Part shown: positions 8,223 to 16,814 of the stretch, one piece after another
How the letters are laid out: each line of letters begins with the position of its first letter
Position numbering within the stretch: the stretch's first letter is position 1
NCBI GenBank assembly: GCA_945873855.1
Contig: CAMCEN010000005.1
Location: 50,833-114,832, forward strand
Direction: 5' to 3'
Length of the DNA: 64,000 nucleotides
Origin: an uncultured Campylobacter sp.
Lineage (GTDB): Bacteria > Campylobacterota > Campylobacteria > Campylobacterales > Campylobacteraceae
The notes under the pieces: model-generated
What the model was told of the DNA's origin: nothing
The model's database searches: none
Seen by the model: the letters and a program-made list of their open reading frames with translations, nothing else
Program-made: the position numbers and the translations under genes

Positions 8223-8335
8223 CGAATTCTAGATTTTTTTATTAGGAATTCTAGATTTTGATTTAGGAATTCTAGAATTTTTCTTAGGAATTCTAGATTT
8301 TGCCTTAGAAATTCTAGAATTCCCTAGTTTTTATG
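8223..8335. repeat. Run of GAATTCTAGA half-palindromes
   Basis: Five closely spaced copies of GAATTCTAGA or its variants occupy the gap before the atpB promoter, with AT-rich linkers of about 10-15 bases. Confidence 0.75.
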
Positions 8336-8378
8336 CAAGAAAACTTGATTTTTTTAGCCTAATTTTAGGTTATTTGGT

Positions 8379-8384
8379 TATAAT
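8379..8384 (+). promoter_or_regulatory. -10 box for atpB
   Basis: TATAAT lies 30 bases before the atpB ATG, in a T-rich context without a clear -35 box, typical of Campylobacter sigma-70 promoters. Confidence 0.55.
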
Positions 8385-8414
8385 TTTCGCCAAAATTTAC
8401 TTTTAGGACTAGCA

Positions 8415-9092
8415 ATGAAAGATTTGTTTCTCTTTTCTGATTTGATTATGCATTCGCATACTTTCAATTATCTATTTCACTTGTTTTTAGTAGTTGCGAT
8501 TATTTTGGTGCTTGCTAAGCTTGCTACTAGCAATCTTAGCTTGTTGCCAAAGGGGCTTCAAAACATTTTTGAGGCTTATGTAACAGGTGTGGCTAGTATG
8601 GGTGCTGGTGTGCTTGGTTCTGAGACTTTGGCTAGAAAGTATCTGCCACTTGTTGCTACAATTGGTCTTATTGTTGTTTTTAGCAATGTTATCGGCATTA
8701 TCCCTGGTTTTGAAGCTCCAAGTTCTAGCCTTAATCTTACTCTTTGCCTTGCGCTTTGTGTGTTTTTGTATTACAACTTTGAAGGTATACGCAAACAAGG
8801 CGTGATTAAGTATTTTGCTCACTTCATGGGGCCAAATAAATGGCTTGCGCCACTAATGTTTCCTATAGAGATAGTTTCACACATTTCGCGCATTATCTCG
8901 CTTTCATTCCGTCTTTTTGGTAATATTAAGGGTGATGATTTGTTTTTAGCTGTTGTTCTAGCACTTGCGCCTTTTATAGCACCATTGCCAGCTTATGCTT
9001 TGCTTACATTTATGGCATTTTTACAAGGCTTTATTTTTATGATTCTAACCTATGTTTATATAGCTGGTGCAGTCGTAGTTGAAGAGCATTAA
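8415..9092 (+). CDS. atpB: ATP synthase F0 subunit a
   Basis: A 225-residue integral membrane subunit that forms the proton half-channels against the c-ring. The essential arginine sits in [15 protein letters not shown] (Arg about 166), followed by the family motif in the last helix, [19 protein letters not shown]. It stands apart from the other ATP synthase genes, as is usual in Campylobacterota. A small membrane-protein gene overlaps its 3' end. RBS AGGA is near 8406. Confidence 0.97.
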   Translation: MKDLFLFSDLIMHSHTFNYLFHLFLVVAIILVLAKLATSNLSLLPKGLQNIFEAYVTGVASMGAGVLGSETLARKYLPLVATIGLIVVFSNVIGIIPGFEAPSSSLNLTLCLALCVFLYYNFEGIRKQGVIKYFAHFMGPNKWLAPLMFPIEIVSHISRIISLSFRLFGNIKGDDLFLAVVLALAPFIAPLPAYALLTFMAFLQGFIFMILTYVYIAGAVVVEEH

Positions 9093-9291
9093 AAATATTT
9101 TCGTAGAGTGTTCATTGCGCTTTTGCCTTGGCGCGAGTTGGGGTATTTTTGTGCTGTGGATGCTCTTTCCACCATTTAGGCTTTTTGATACTTTATTATT
9201 AAATAGAATATCTTGTTCTATTTTTGCTATGCTTTTGGTTTTTGCCTGCTATTATTCTTTACGCAAATATGCAATACGCAATAACGAATAA
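9079..9291 (+). CDS. Small conserved-type membrane protein after atpB
   Basis: A 70-residue protein starting with TTG inside the last codons of atpB (14-base overlap). It has two hydrophobic segments (about 13-32 and 42-60) and a basic tail, [12 protein letters not shown] comparable small membrane protein follows atpB in C. jejuni (Cj1203c), which supports it being real. Function unknown. Its end overlaps the next gene by about 23 bases, implying translational coupling. Confidence 0.6.
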   Translation: MKSIKNIFVECSLRFCLGASWGIFVLWMLFPPFRLFDTLLLNRISCSIFAMLLVFACYYSLRKYAIRNNE

Positions 9292-9784
9292 AACTACTTT
9301 TTTAGCTAATTCCAGAATTCTCAAAGCCGATTTTATTTTATTTAGAGATTTTGAGAATTACCAAGCAAGAGCCAAAGAGTTTATAGCAAATTACAGAAAA
9401 CTTGGTGCAAAATTATTTTTACACAATGACTTTGAACTAGCCCTAAAATTAGGCGCAAATGGTATTCATTTTAGCTCTGCTAATATCTCTAAGCTAAGCC
9501 AAGCCCCAAAAGAGCTAATAAAAATTGCTAGCACGCACAGCGAATACGAGCTTAGAGCTGCTTTTGAAAAAGGAGCTGATTTTGTTACTTTTAGTCCTAT
9601 TTTTGCCTCGCCAAATAAAGGCGAGCCAAAAGGACTAAAAGCTCTAAAATACGCTGTAAATATCGCAAAAAACTATGAAAAAGGCGTGATTGCCTTAGGC
9701 GGAATTATTAGCACCGAGCAAATAAAAGCTGTTTTAGAAACTGGGGTCCAAGGCTTTGCTTCAATTCGCTATTTTTGTGATTAA
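9269..9784 (+). CDS. ThiE/TenI-like TIM-barrel protein
   Basis: A 171-residue protein with the second half of a thiamine-phosphate-synthase-like barrel: GANGIHFSS, the STHSEYELRAAFEKGADFVTFSPIF region, and the phosphate-binding glycines in VIALGGIISTEQIKAVLETGVQGFASI. It is shorter than true ThiE (about 210 residues) and lacks a clear full pyrophosphate site, so it may be a TenI-type relative rather than a working ThiE. I chose the ATG at 9269; an in-frame ATG at 9224 would overlap the upstream gene much more. Similar genes occur in other Campylobacter. Confidence 0.75.
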   Translation: MQYAITNKTTFLANSRILKADFILFRDFENYQARAKEFIANYRKLGAKLFLHNDFELALKLGANGIHFSSANISKLSQAPKELIKIASTHSEYELRAAFEKGADFVTFSPIFASPNKGEPKGLKALKYAVNIAKNYEKGVIALGGIISTEQIKAVLETGVQGFASIRYFCD

Positions 9785-9835
9785 ATTTTGCAAAATTATG
9801 CTAGTATTTCATAATTTATTTTTTTGGAGAGAAAA

Positions 9836-10894
9836 ATGAAGCTTGCTAAAACTGCTTTTTTAGTGTTTGCTTGTGTTTTTTGCACTCAGTTATCAGCTGC
9901 GCAAATCATCATCAAAAACGAACCAAATGTAGAAAATATCGAGCTTGGCAAAGACTGGGATAAAACTTTTGCTAAAAGCGATGAAGTTTTTCATCAAAAA
10001 GTGCTTTTTAAAAATCGTTATGGTTTTAGCCTAGCAGGCGATTTGTATTTACCAAAATCTCAGCTTAGCAAAGGCGCAAAAATACCAGCCGTGGCAGTAT
10101 GTGGCCCATATGGAGCTGTAAAAGAACAAGCCGCTGGCTTTTATGCCCAAGAGCTAGCTAAGCGTGGATTTGTAACGCTTGCTTTTGATCCTAGCTTTAC
10201 AGGTGAGAGCAGTGGAAATCCACGAAATATCTCATCAAATGATATAAACTCAGAAGATTTTAGTGCAGCAGTAGATTTTTTAGGAATTCAAGATTTTGTA
10301 GATAGAAAAAAAATCAGCATTATCGGTATAGGTGGCTTTGGCGGCTTTGGGCTAAATGCTGCTGCTATTGACATCCGCATCTCAAAAATCGTTGCTAGCA
10401 CGCTTTATGATATGAGTAGATTATATAGTAGTGGCTATGATGATGGTATAAACTTTGAGGGCAGGACACTAATGAAAGAAGATCTAAGCGAGGTTCGCTA
10501 CGATGATGCTCTTAACTCGTCTCCTACTCGCTCAGTTTATACTTTGCCATCTAAGCTTAGTGGAAATGAGCCAAAGTTTATAGCCGAGTATTTTGATTAT
10601 TACAAGACCGAGCGTGGCTATCATCCTCGCTCAGTGAATTCAAACTCAGCGTGGAGCGTGTTTAACCAGCTTGCCGTGGCTAACTCTCCTCTTTCTTCAT
10701 TTTTAGGCGAGATAGTCCAGCCTGTGCTTGTTGTACAAGGGCAAAACTCTCATGCGCTATTTTTTAGCGAAGAGATCTATAGAAAGCTAAAAGGTGAGAA
10801 TAAAGAGCTTTTTATAGTAAAAGATGCTAGTCACACAGATCTTTTTGATAAAAAAGTTCCTTTTGACAAAATTGAGAATTTTTTAAGAAATTAG
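9836..10894 (+). CDS. Exported alpha/beta-hydrolase family protein
   Basis: A 352-residue protein with a signal peptide (MKLAKTAFLVFACVFC...SAAQ), so probably periplasmic. It has the fold features of the YcjY/acetyl-esterase group: GDLYLP, PAVAVCGPYGAVKEQAAGFY, LAFDPSFTGESSG, and a late HTDLFD region carrying the likely catalytic histidine. At the nucleophile elbow, where GxSxG is expected, it reads GIGGFGG with no serine, so hydrolase activity is uncertain. The ATG at 9836 is preferred because GGAGAG lies eight bases upstream. Stands alone between thiE-like and ffh. Confidence 0.75.
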   Translation: MKLAKTAFLVFACVFCTQLSAAQIIIKNEPNVENIELGKDWDKTFAKSDEVFHQKVLFKNRYGFSLAGDLYLPKSQLSKGAKIPAVAVCGPYGAVKEQAAGFYAQELAKRGFVTLAFDPSFTGESSGNPRNISSNDINSEDFSAAVDFLGIQDFVDRKKISIIGIGGFGGFGLNAAAIDIRISKIVASTLYDMSRLYSSGYDDGINFEGRTLMKEDLSEVRYDDALNSSPTRSVYTLPSKLSGNEPKFIAEYFDYYKTERGYHPRSVNSNSAWSVFNQLAVANSPLSSFLGEIVQPVLVVQGQNSHALFFSEEIYRKLKGENKELFIVKDASHTDLFDKKVPFDKIENFLRN

Positions 10895-10970
10895 CTTAAA
10901 ATTGCGTAAATTTAAAGTATTTTAAAGCATTAAAAAGCTAAAATTGCGCCTTTTATTTTAAGGAAAAAAA

Positions 10971-12305
10971 TTGTTTGAGTTTATTAGTGAATCGCTAAAA
11001 TCTGCTGTTAATAAGCTAAAATTTGTAGATGATGAAAAAGCGCTTAAAAATGCGCTTGATACGCTAAAAAAAGCACTTTTAAAAGCCGATGTTCATCACA
11101 AAGTAACAAAAGAGCTAGTAACTGCTGTAGAAGCCGATATGAAAAGTGGAACTATCGGTCAAAAGCAGTTTTTAGATAGTATCAAAAAAAATCTAACCGA
11201 GTTTTTAGAAGCTCCAAATGCTAGCGCAGGCTTTATTTTTGCGCCTAAGCCACCTACTGTGGTGCTAATGAGCGGACTTCAAGGTGGCGGTAAAACTACT
11301 AGCACAGCAAAGCTTGCAAATTACCTTAAAACTCGCAATAAAAAGGTTTTGATAGCAGCTTGCGATCTTCAGCGTTTAGCAGCAGTTGAGCAGCTAAGAC
11401 AGCTGTGCGAGGCAAATGAACTTGATTTTTTTAGTATTGCTGGTGAGAGCTCGGCTCTAAATGTAGCAAAAGCTGCGCTAAATAAAGCAAAAGAAGGTCT
11501 ATATGACGCTCTTATCATCGATACAGCTGGACGCTTAGCTATAGATGAGGCTTTAATGAACGAGCTAAAAGAGATAAAAGAAGCTCTTAGCCCTGATGAG
11601 ATTTTTTATATCGCTGATGCTATGAGCGGACAAGACGCTCTAAAAACAGCAGCTAGCTTTAACGAAGCCCTTGGCATAACTGGCGTGATTCTTACAAAAT
11701 TTGACGCTGATGCTAAAGGCGGTATAGCACTTGGTGTAGCAAAACAGCTAGGCGTTGGACTTCGCTTTGTGGGTATTGGCGAGAAGGTAGCTGATTTTGA
11801 GAGTTTTGTGCCTGAGCGTGTAGCACAGCGCATTATGGGCGAGGGTGATTTGGCTACTTTGGCTGAGAAAGCCGCTCATGTTTTTGATGAAAAAACAGCC
11901 AAAGAAGTTAGCAAAAAGATTAAAAAAGGCGAGTTTAACTTTGATGACTTTTTAGCCCAGTTAGAAAGCGTAAAAAAACTAGGAAATGTTCAAAACCTAA
12001 TAGGCATGATTCCTGGCATGCAAGGCATGGCTTCGGCACTAAAAGATGTGGATCTTGACGGTGGTCAAATGAAGTATATAAAAGCAATGATAAGCTCAAT
12101 GACGCCAAAAGAACGCTCAAACCCAAGTCTGCTAAATAATACTAGAAAACGCCGCATTGCAGCTGGTGCGGGGCTTGATCAAATGCAAGTAAATAGATTT
12201 TTAAAACAATTTGAAAACGCAGCAAAACTAGCTAAGAAATTTAGTGCAAAAGGTGGAATGCAAGCGCTTAGTTCTATGATGAGTCAAGCTAGAATTCCGC
12301 ATTAA
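10971..12305 (+). CDS. ffh: Signal recognition particle protein Ffh
   Basis: A 444-residue SRP GTPase that targets nascent membrane proteins to FtsY and SecYEG. It has the N domain, then the G domain with GLQGGGKTTSTAKLA near residue 104, DTAGRL, and TKFDADAKGG, then the methionine-rich M domain (IGMIPGMQGMASAL). The start codon is TTG at 10971, preceded by AAGGA. A run of ribosomal and tRNA-modification genes follows, the common ffh-rpsP-rimM-trmD-rplS arrangement. Confidence 0.98.
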   Translation: MFEFISESLKSAVNKLKFVDDEKALKNALDTLKKALLKADVHHKVTKELVTAVEADMKSGTIGQKQFLDSIKKNLTEFLEAPNASAGFIFAPKPPTVVLMSGLQGGGKTTSTAKLANYLKTRNKKVLIAACDLQRLAAVEQLRQLCEANELDFFSIAGESSALNVAKAALNKAKEGLYDALIIDTAGRLAIDEALMNELKEIKEALSPDEIFYIADAMSGQDALKTAASFNEALGITGVILTKFDADAKGGIALGVAKQLGVGLRFVGIGEKVADFESFVPERVAQRIMGEGDLATLAEKAAHVFDEKTAKEVSKKIKKGEFNFDDFLAQLESVKKLGNVQNLIGMIPGMQGMASALKDVDLDGGQMKYIKAMISSMTPKERSNPSLLNNTRKRRIAAGAGLDQMQVNRFLKQFENAAKLAKKFSAKGGMQALSSMMSQARIPH

Positions 12306-12306
12306 A

Positions 12307-12334
12307 AGCTTAGGAATTCTAGAATTCCTAAGCT
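12307..12334. terminator. 28-bp perfect palindrome after ffh
   Basis: The standard palindrome is extended on both sides to a perfect 28-base dyad (AGCTTAGGAATTCT and its mirror AGAATTCCTAAGCT) directly after the ffh stop. A second half copy follows at 12334-12362. It could form a hairpin in RNA from either strand, but no T run follows, so termination is only possible. Confidence 0.5.
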
Positions 12335-12432
12335 AGAATTCCTAAGTAGGAATTCTAGAATTTTATCTATTTGTGGGCTTAAGCAAGCCTAGACATAGGT
12401 AAAATACCTAAAATATTTTTAAAGGACAAAAT

Positions 12433-12660
12433 ATGGCAACAGTAGTAAGACTAACTCGTATGGGACGCAAAAAAGCTCCTTTTTATCGTATCGTAGTAAC
12501 TGATAGCAGAAAACGCCGTGATAGCGGCTGGATAGAGAGCATCGGTTATTACAATCCTATGGTAGAACCTGAGGTTATAAAGTTTGATGCTGAGCGCTTG
12601 CAATACTGGAAAAGCGTAGGCGCAAAACTAAGCGATAGAGTGGCAAGAATCACAAAATAA
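12433..12660 (+). CDS. rpsP: 30S ribosomal protein S16
   Basis: A 75-residue protein with the S16 signature [19 protein letters not shown] at the N terminus and GYYNPM in the middle. It binds 16S rRNA during 30S assembly. The RBS AAAGGA is well placed. Its stop codon overlaps the ATG of khpA by one base (TAATG). Confidence 0.98.
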   Translation: MATVVRLTRMGRKKAPFYRIVVTDSRKRRDSGWIESIGYYNPMVEPEVIKFDAERLQYWKSVGAKLSDRVARITK

Positions 12661-12905
12661 TGGTTGAAAAATTCATCGAAGAATATGCTAAGCTAATAGC
12701 CAGCGAACCTGAAAATGTAAGTGTAAGCCGTGTTAATTTAGGCGAGAATTTTGATGAGATCATCGTTCGCACTAGCAAAAACGACACCGGCAGGCTAATA
12801 GGCAAAGATGGCAAAATGATAAATGCGCTAAAAACGCTTATCACAGGCTACAAAGCCAAAGAACCAACTTCGTATAGAATAACAGTAAAAGCACTAGATG
12901 AGTAA
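12660..12905 (+). CDS. khpA: KH-domain RNA-binding protein KhpA
   Basis: An 81-residue single-KH protein with the GxxG loop as IGKDGKMINALKTLI. Proteins of this family bind RNA and, in other bacteria, pair with KhpB. It lies between rpsP and rimM as in many bacteria, with overlaps on both sides. Secure by family and position. Confidence 0.95.
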   Translation: MVEKFIEEYAKLIASEPENVSVSRVNLGENFDEIIVRTSKNDTGRLIGKDGKMINALKTLITGYKAKEPTSYRITVKALDE

Positions 12906-13437
12906 AACTGCTACTTGCGATATGCTAGAGGTCGCAAAACTAGGTAAAGTCGTGGGGCTAAAGGGTGCTTTGCGCTTACATAATCTTAGCGATTTTCTAG
13001 CTCAGTTTAAAGCTGGGGCTGTCTTTAAGTCTAAAGACGGCCAAGAGCTGAAAATAAAAAGCTTTGAGCCTTCTCGTTCGCTTGTTATTTTTGAGGGCTT
13101 TGAAAGCCCTGAGCTAGCAAAAAACCTTGTAAATAACATACTTTATCGTAGCATTGATGATACTCGCAAGCATTGTAAACTTGGTAAAGATGAGTATTTT
13201 TACTTTGATATCATAGGCTGTGAGGTTAGTGAAGAAGCTAGAATTTTGGGCGTTGTAAAGGATATCCTAGAAGTAGGTGCTGGATTTTTGTTTTGTGTTA
13301 AGACTAGCCCTAGCCTACAGGATAATTTTGCCAAAGAGTTTTTTATCCCCTATAATGACTATTTCATCCTTAGCGTTGATATAAAAGAGAAAAAAATTAC
13401 CACGCAAAATGCTTTTGGAATTCTAGAAAATTCATGA
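12898..13437 (+). CDS. rimM: 16S rRNA processing protein RimM
   Basis: A 179-residue protein with the N-terminal beta-barrel ([21 protein letters not shown]) and C-terminal PRC barrel ([19 protein letters not shown]). It matures the 30S head around S19. The C terminus, FGILENS, is coded by a copy of the GAATTCTAGA repeat. Overlaps khpA by eight bases and trmD by four. Confidence 0.95.
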   Translation: MSKTATCDMLEVAKLGKVVGLKGALRLHNLSDFLAQFKAGAVFKSKDGQELKIKSFEPSRSLVIFEGFESPELAKNLVNNILYRSIDDTRKHCKLGKDEYFYFDIIGCEVSEEARILGVVKDILEVGAGFLFCVKTSPSLQDNFAKEFFIPYNDYFILSVDIKEKKITTQNAFGILENS

Positions 13438-14129
13438 ATTTTCATTTTGTAACAATTTTTCCTAATCTTGTGCTACCTTATTTTGAGGATTCTATACTTG
13501 CTAGGGCTAGGAATTCTAGTTTGATTAGCGTAGATTGCGTTAGTCCTAGAGATTTTAGCGAGCATAAGCACAAAAAAGTAGATGACTACATGATAGGCGG
13601 TGGCGCAGGACTTCTTATGAAAGCTGGACCTATAATGGATGCGCTTAGTTCTTTAGGGGAGAAAAAAGGGCATGTTATTGCGCTTTCTCCAGCTGGCAAG
13701 CCTTTTAGCAATAATGATGCTAAACGCCTCTCAAAACATGAAAATATAACCTTTGTATGTGGTCGCTATGAGGGTTTTGATGAGCGTGTGAGTGAACTAG
13801 CGGTTAATGAAATTTTTAGCATAGGCGATTTTGTTCTAACCGGAGGTGAGCTTGGGGCTTTGTGTTTGTGCGATGCGATTTCTAGGCACATTGCTGGTGT
13901 TTTGGGCAATGAGAATTCTTTGGATATTGAGAGCTTTGAAGGTGGGCTTTTAGAAGCTCCAAGCTTTACAAAGCCAAATATTTATAAAAATTCTAGTGTA
14001 ATTTCAGCTTTTTTAAAGGGAAACCACGCTAAAATCACGGCTTTAAAAAATCAAATGGCACTTTGCAAAACACGATATTTTCGACCAGATCTGTATGCTA
14101 AAATAGCCAAAATAAAGGAAAAGAAATGA
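13434..14129 (+). CDS. trmD: tRNA (guanine-37-N1)-methyltransferase TrmD
   Basis: A 231-residue SPOUT enzyme that methylates G37 next to the anticodon using SAM. Visible motifs are [10 protein letters not shown] at the start, [12 protein letters not shown], the knot region [12 protein letters not shown] and [15 protein letters not shown] repeat half site codes ARNSSL near residue 26. Coupled to rimM and rplS by ATGA overlaps. Confidence 0.98.
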   Translation: MNFHFVTIFPNLVLPYFEDSILARARNSSLISVDCVSPRDFSEHKHKKVDDYMIGGGAGLLMKAGPIMDALSSLGEKKGHVIALSPAGKPFSNNDAKRLSKHENITFVCGRYEGFDERVSELAVNEIFSIGDFVLTGGELGALCLCDAISRHIAGVLGNENSLDIESFEGGLLEAPSFTKPNIYKNSSVISAFLKGNHAKITALKNQMALCKTRYFRPDLYAKIAKIKEKK

Positions 14130-14482
14130 GAAATAAATACATTGAGAGCTTTGAAAATGCTCAAATCGCAGGCAAACAAGTCCCTGAGTTTCGTGCTGGC
14201 GATACTTTGCGTGTAGCACTTCGTATCAAAGAAGGTGACAAATCTCGTGTTCAAAACTTCGAAGGAATTTGTATAGCACGCCGTGGTGCTGGTACTGGCG
14301 AGACTTTTATCGTTCGCAAAATCGGCGCAAACAGCGTTGGAGTTGAGAGAATTTTCCCTATTTATAGCGAAAATATCGAGGAAATCACTCTAGTTCGCAG
14401 AGGTCGTGTTCGCCGCTCTAAACTATTTTATCTACGCGATCGCCGCGGTAAAGCTGCTCGTATTAAAGAGCTTAAAAAATAA
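14126..14482 (+). CDS. rplS: 50S ribosomal protein L19
   Basis: A 118-residue protein with the L19 features [29 protein letters not shown] and the C-terminal [20 protein letters not shown]. It sits at the 30S-50S interface. Last gene of the rpsP operon; an intrinsic hairpin follows directly. Confidence 0.99.
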   Translation: MRNKYIESFENAQIAGKQVPEFRAGDTLRVALRIKEGDKSRVQNFEGICIARRGAGTGETFIVRKIGANSVGVERIFPIYSENIEEITLVRRGRVRRSKLFYLRDRRGKAARIKELKK

Positions 14483-14488
14483 TTTTTC

Positions 14489-14510
14489 TTTGACCCCTTT
14501 TGGGGTCAAA
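14489..14510 (+). terminator. Hairpin after rplS
   Basis: TTTGACCCC and GGGGTCAAA pair across a four-base TTTT loop seven bases after rplS. The downstream sequence is pyrimidine-rich but has only short T runs. It is a likely terminator of the ribosomal operon. Confidence 0.75.
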
Positions 14511-14618
14511 GCTCTACTTTTTCTACACAGAATTTTACTTTTTTATTTTTATAAAAATTAACAGAGCCTTAACAAGTTTTTCTTAGACTTTCGCTCACAT
14601 TATCAATAAGGAGTGAAA

Positions 14619-15032
14619 ATGAAAATACTAGCTAGCAGCCTGTTGTGCGCTGTGTGCGCCTTTGGGTTTGAGCTTAATGCTGAAATGAAAGCTTACATTG
14701 ATGAGCTAAAAAAAGAGGCAAAAGAACAAAATCCAAGTTTTGTAGATTTTTCTGCTAAAAATGGCGAAATACTATTTAAAACCGAAAATATCGGCAAAGA
14801 AAACAAAAAACTCTCTTGCGTTAGCTGTCACGGCAGTGACCTTAGCCAAAAAGCGCAAAATATCTTTACTGGCAAAGACATAGACCCGCTTGCGCCAAGC
14901 GTGAATAAAGCTAGACTAAGCGACGCAAAAGAAGTAAAAAAATGGCTTAAAAGAAACTTTAAAGATGTTTTTTTGCGTGAGGGCACTGCTGAGCAAAAAG
15001 GTGATGTGCTATACTACATAATGAGCAAATAA
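14619..15032 (+). CDS. Periplasmic c-type cytochrome, DUF1924/SHP family
   Basis: A 137-residue exported heme protein: signal peptide MKILASSLLCAVCAFG, then one heme-c site CVSCHG near residue 68. It resembles the sphaeroides heme protein family, small high-spin cytochromes that can bind oxygen or NO transiently and usually sit beside a diheme cytochrome and a b-type cytochrome, exactly as here. The ATG at 14619 is chosen because AAGGAG lies just upstream; a GTG two codons earlier overlaps that site. Confidence 0.85.
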   Translation: MKILASSLLCAVCAFGFELNAEMKAYIDELKKEAKEQNPSFVDFSAKNGEILFKTENIGKENKKLSCVSCHGSDLSQKAQNIFTGKDIDPLAPSVNKARLSDAKEVKKWLKRNFKDVFLREGTAEQKGDVLYYIMSK

Positions 15033-15041
15033 GGGGAGAAA

Positions 15042-15590
15042 ATGAGAGTTTTTCTAATATTTTTGGCACTTTTTGCTAGTCTAATGGCAAAGGACGAATT
15101 TTTTGGCGGTGAAAAAAAAGGGAAAAAAGAAGTAGCGCCTGTCTCAAACGAGCTATACAAAAAAGAATGCGCTAGCTGTCACTTCGGCTATCAGCCTGGG
15201 CTGTTGCCAAAGGCTAGCTGGGAGCATATAATGAGCACGCTTGATAAGCACTATGGCGTGGATGCTAGCCTAGAAAATAGCGATGTCAAGGCGCTAAACG
15301 AGTATATCCTGCCAAACTCAGCTGAGTATGCGCAAGGATACAAAAGAAGCGCAAAAATCGCAAAATCTCTGCGCCCTGGCGAGCTCTACACAAGCATCAC
15401 GCAAATACCATATATAAAGAAAAAGCACGAGGATATAAATAGCTGGCTAGAAAAAAATCCAAAAGGCATAATAGCCAAAAAAGAAGTAAAAACAATGGCA
15501 AATTGTTCGGCCTGTCACAAAAAAGCCGATAATGGTGTGTTTAGCAAAAAAACGGTTGAAATACCTACTTATGGTGCTTGGAGAGACTAG
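15042..15590 (+). CDS. Diheme cytochrome c (DHC family)
   Basis: A 182-residue exported protein with heme-c sites CASCHF near residue 45 and CSACHK near 154, in the family order seen in DHC proteins (WEHIMSTLDKHYGVDASL between them). It is the expected electron partner of the SHP-type cytochrome directly upstream, nine bases away. The physiological substrate of this cluster is not known. Confidence 0.88.
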   Translation: MRVFLIFLALFASLMAKDEFFGGEKKGKKEVAPVSNELYKKECASCHFGYQPGLLPKASWEHIMSTLDKHYGVDASLENSDVKALNEYILPNSAEYAQGYKRSAKIAKSLRPGELYTSITQIPYIKKKHEDINSWLEKNPKGIIAKKEVKTMANCSACHKKADNGVFSKKTVEIPTYGAWRD

Positions 15591-15659
15591 AATTTTATAA
15601 GTTCTTAGGGAAATTTAGAGCTTAGAGAATTCTAGAATTCCCTAAGCCAAGGGATGAAA

Positions 15660-16730
15660 ATGAAAAAAGTATATATTTGGCCTTTTGCTCTTAGAATTTC
15701 GCATTTTATTATGATTATTTCGTTCTTTGGGGCGTATTTTAGCGAGGGTTTTGTTCACGCTTTTTTTGGCTTGCTTTTTGGAGTGCTTGTTATTTTGCGC
15801 ATTATTTGGGGCTTTGTTGGCACGAAATACTCACGCTTTAAAGACTTTGAGCTAAAAGGGCTTTTTGCTTACCTTAAAAGCGTGCTGCAAGCCAAACACC
15901 AAAACTTCATAGGGCACAATCCTGCTAGCTCGCTTTTTGTGTTAGTAATGCTAGGCATTAGCGTATTTTTGGTAGTTTTGGGCTATCTTGCTAGCGGTAG
16001 CGAAGAGGGCGTGGGGTATTTTGCTTTTATGCTTGAAAATTACAGCTCTTTTGCGTGGATAAAAGATGCGCATAAAATGCTAGCAAATGCTCTTTTTGCA
16101 ATAGTTTGTGTGCATATTTGTGGGGCGTTTTTAGACTGCGTTTTAAATAAAGCCGCAGCATCTAAAAGCATGATTAACGGATATAAAAATAGCTATGAAA
16201 ATGTGGAATTTCATAAATTTCACAGGCTTTTTAGTGCCTTTTGGCTGCTTGTGATTTTGCTAAGTGCTTTTTATCTGCTAAGCCCCAAAAATACACTATT
16301 TGCGCTTGGGCTGCAGCCTGTTGATTACAAAGCGCAAAATAGCGACTTTGCCCACGAGTGCGCGCAGTGTCACACGCTCTATGCGCCTTTTATGCAAACA
16401 AGCGATAAGCACGAAAAAATCATGGCTAACCTTGAAAATCACTTTGGCGATGATGCTAGCATTGATGATGAGACAAATGAGAAAATTCTAGAATTCCTAC
16501 GCCAAAACTCAGCTGAAAAATCAAGCTCAAAATGGGCGATAAAGTTTGCCAAAAATGATGATATAGCAATAACTTCAAGCCCTTTTTGGCAAAAAGCACA
16601 CGAGAGCTTGGACAAAGAAGTCTTTAAGCGTGAAAAAATAAAAAGCAAAGCAAACTGCGCTGCTTGCCACGAAAATATAGAAAAAGGGCTAATTTCAAAG
16701 GCTTTGATAAAATATGAAGCTATAAAATAG
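15660..16730 (+). CDS. Cytochrome b561-type membrane subunit fused to a diheme cytochrome c domain
   Basis: The N-terminal 210 residues form a four-helix di-heme cytochrome b (histidines in ALRISHF, and later in DAHKMLANALFAIVCVHICGA and FHKFHRLF). The C-terminal 130 residues repeat the DHC domain, with heme-c sites CAQCHT near 236 and CAACHE near 339 and the shared motif HEKIMANLENHFGDDASI. The fusion would pass quinol electrons through the membrane directly to a periplasmic heme relay and the two upstream cytochromes. ATG 15660 is favoured by AAGGG spacing; 15654 is also possible. A palindrome copy codes ILEFLRQ near residue 277. Confidence 0.85.
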   Translation: MKKVYIWPFALRISHFIMIISFFGAYFSEGFVHAFFGLLFGVLVILRIIWGFVGTKYSRFKDFELKGLFAYLKSVLQAKHQNFIGHNPASSLFVLVMLGISVFLVVLGYLASGSEEGVGYFAFMLENYSSFAWIKDAHKMLANALFAIVCVHICGAFLDCVLNKAAASKSMINGYKNSYENVEFHKFHRLFSAFWLLVILLSAFYLLSPKNTLFALGLQPVDYKAQNSDFAHECAQCHTLYAPFMQTSDKHEKIMANLENHFGDDASIDDETNEKILEFLRQNSAEKSSSKWAIKFAKNDDIAITSSPFWQKAHESLDKEVFKREKIKSKANCAACHENIEKGLISKALIKYEAIK

Positions 16731-16731
16731 C

Positions 16732-16796
16732 TGATTATTTAAAACACAAAAATAATCAAGCTTTAAGAAAAGTTGCGTTACAATCTGTGATTATTT
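16732..16796 (+). promoter_or_regulatory. nik operon promoter region with repeated TGATTATTT boxes
   Basis: TGATTATTT at 16732-16740 is mirrored by AAATAATCA at 16750-16758, and a third copy lies at 16788-16796. A TACAAT box at 16779-16784 sits between the second and third. The layout suggests an operator for a nickel regulator of the NikR or Fur type, but the binding protein is not in the window. A terminator role for the first dyad is possible. Confidence 0.45.
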
Positions 16797-16814
16797 TTTA
16801 CTAAAGGATAATCT

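Noticed and set aside
14613..14618. GTG start two codons upstream for the SHP-type cytochrome
   Set aside because: It overlaps the AAGGAG ribosome site that serves the ATG at 14619.
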